In this document: positions 5,690 through 6,517 of the stretch, in pieces
How the letters are laid out: every line of letters starts with the position of its first letter
Position numbering within the stretch: position 1 is the first letter of the stretch
DNA from: Methanoregula sp.
Lineage (GTDB): Archaea; Halobacteriota; Methanomicrobia; Methanomicrobiales; Methanospirillaceae
Length of the DNA: 6,517 nucleotides
Assembly (NCBI GenBank): GCA_026394695.1
Contig: JAPKXT010000014.1
Location: 1-6,517 of the forward strand
Direction of reading: 5' to 3'
Notes under the pieces: generated by a model
The model's database searches: none
What the model was told of the DNA's origin: nothing
Seen by the model: only the letters and a program-made list of their open reading frames with translations
Program-made: the position numbers and the translations under genes

Positions 5690-6517
5690 ATGATGGCAGT
5701 CGAAAAATTTCAGGATGGGATCTCCATCATTAAGGAGTTGTTATATGAGCATCCGGAAGGGTTAAACATTAAAACCATTTCCAAAATGCAGGGCATACAC
5801 CGCAATTCCGTTGCTAAATACCTTGACCGGCTCCAGAGTCAGGGTAGTGTCACCGTAAAACATTACAGTTCTTCAAAGATCTATTCCCTTTCAAATAAAT
5901 TACAAGCTGCTGCTGTACTAAAATTATCGAAGAATTATGTAATACTGATAAATCGTAGGCTGATAGTTGTTGATATCAACGATCCCTTGTCTGAATTCCT
6001 GAAAATATCAAAAAAGGAAATTGTCGGTAAAACTATTGAACAGTTGCCGTTTGTTGTGCAAAGCCATCCTGGATTGCCAGCATTAATAAAAGAAGGGCTG
6101 AAAGAAAAAGAATCCCAAAACCCCGTTGTGATTGTATCGGGAGACCATTTGTTCCCGTCTGTACTCACGATTAGCCCGGTTTTTTTTGAAAACGGGGACC
6201 CGGGCGTTTCGCTCATGATCGATGTACCGGTTGGATCTGAACAAAACGGATGTATAGATACCGGATTCATCCCATCGGGTCCCGGAATGGATGAAATTGA
6301 ATACATCTGCCAATTCGAACCTGACGGTACCATCACCTTTGTCAATGAAATCTACTGCCACACGCTGCAAAAGTCAAAAGCGGATCTTCTGGGGCATGAA
6401 TGGCGGCCGGTCATTCCTGAATCTGAATTTACAAAAATCAAAAGCAGTTTCGCATCGATCGATAAAAACCACCCGGTTTCAACCCAGGAATTCCGTACAA
6501 TAACACCCAAAGGAGAG
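5690..6517 (+). CDS. HTH-PAS domain signal-responsive regulator, truncated by the right window edge
   Basis: The frame is open from ATG 5690 to the window end (276 codons, no stop), so the C-terminus is missing. Residues ~8-68 form a winged helix-turn-helix: IKELLYEHPEGL, then LNIKTISKMQGIHRNSVAKYLDRL as the HTH, GSVTVKHYSSSKIYSLS as the wing. Residues ~82-190 look like a divergent PAS domain (VILINRRLIVVDINDPLSEFL, KKEIVGKTIEQLPF). A second, more typical PAS/S-box starts at about 204: EYICQFEPDGTITFVNEIYC, KSKADLLGHEWRPVIPE, then EFRTITPKGE at the edge. There is no signal peptide or membrane helix, so it is a cytoplasmic sensor. Such HTH-PAS proteins are common in Methanomicrobiales; more PAS domains, or a kinase, may lie beyond the edge. 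ATG 5693 (the second Met) fits the TATA spacing of the other genes better. It is transcribed divergently from the Cys-rich/winged-helix pair. The ligand is unknown. Confidence 0.85.
   Translation, partial: MMAVEKFQDGISIIKELLYEHPEGLNIKTISKMQGIHRNSVAKYLDRLQSQGSVTVKHYSSSKIYSLSNKLQAAAVLKLSKNYVILINRRLIVVDINDPLSEFLKISKKEIVGKTIEQLPFVVQSHPGLPALIKEGLKEKESQNPVVIVSGDHLFPSVLTISPVFFENGDPGVSLMIDVPVGSEQNGCIDTGFIPSGPGMDEIEYICQFEPDGTITFVNEIYCHTLQKSKADLLGHEWRPVIPESEFTKIKSSFASIDKNHPVSTQEFRTITPKGE

Noticed and set aside
5935..6370. Minus-strand reading frames (136 and 95 codons) opposite the PAS domains
   Set aside because: The plus strand encodes a continuous HTH-PAS protein through this region; these frames have no promoter, ribosome site or family signal.

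Overview
The window looks like chromosomal DNA of a hydrogenotrophic methanogen, most likely order Methanomicrobiales (Methanoregula-like). This is an inference from content: the small subunit of the archaeal D-family DNA polymerase, an archaeal/ER-type signal peptidase, a CofH-type F420 biosynthesis enzyme, a HycI-like hydrogenase protease, an archaeal winged-helix regulator and an HTH-PAS regulator. TATA boxes lie about 28 bp before start codons, and one gene has a perfect GGAGGTGA ribosome site. No database search was possible.

Left part (1-2779): the 3' end of a probable DUF1805/YunC-like gene on + faces a minus-strand block. In transcription order that block is a LysE-family exporter, a type I signal peptidase with its own promoter, and, 15 bp further on, cofH. 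The cofH frame is intact over its full expected length except for one in-frame amber codon (1087-1089), placed just after the CX3CX2C radical-SAM motif. It is therefore a recent pseudogene, a sequencing error, or a readthrough gene.

Middle (2780-4816): a compact divergent promoter region separates the exporter from the DNA polymerase II small subunit (DP1). A HycI-type [NiFe]-hydrogenase maturation protease follows 27 bp after DP1, probably on the same transcript. The DP1 TATA box favours the ATG at 2921 over the upstream GTG at 2903.

Right part (4817-6517): a regulatory locus. On the minus strand, a 52-residue Cys-rich protein with a CX2C...CX3C zinc-finger-like pattern (5330-5488), too short for routine gene calling, precedes a winged-helix regulator. 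On the plus strand a divergent, right-truncated HTH-PAS-PAS regulator begins near 5690. The shared ~200 bp control region holds a tandem GTGCA...CACAACAT repeat that looks like an operator, just upstream of the HTH-PAS promoter. No RNA gene, CRISPR array, insertion sequence or integration site was seen.
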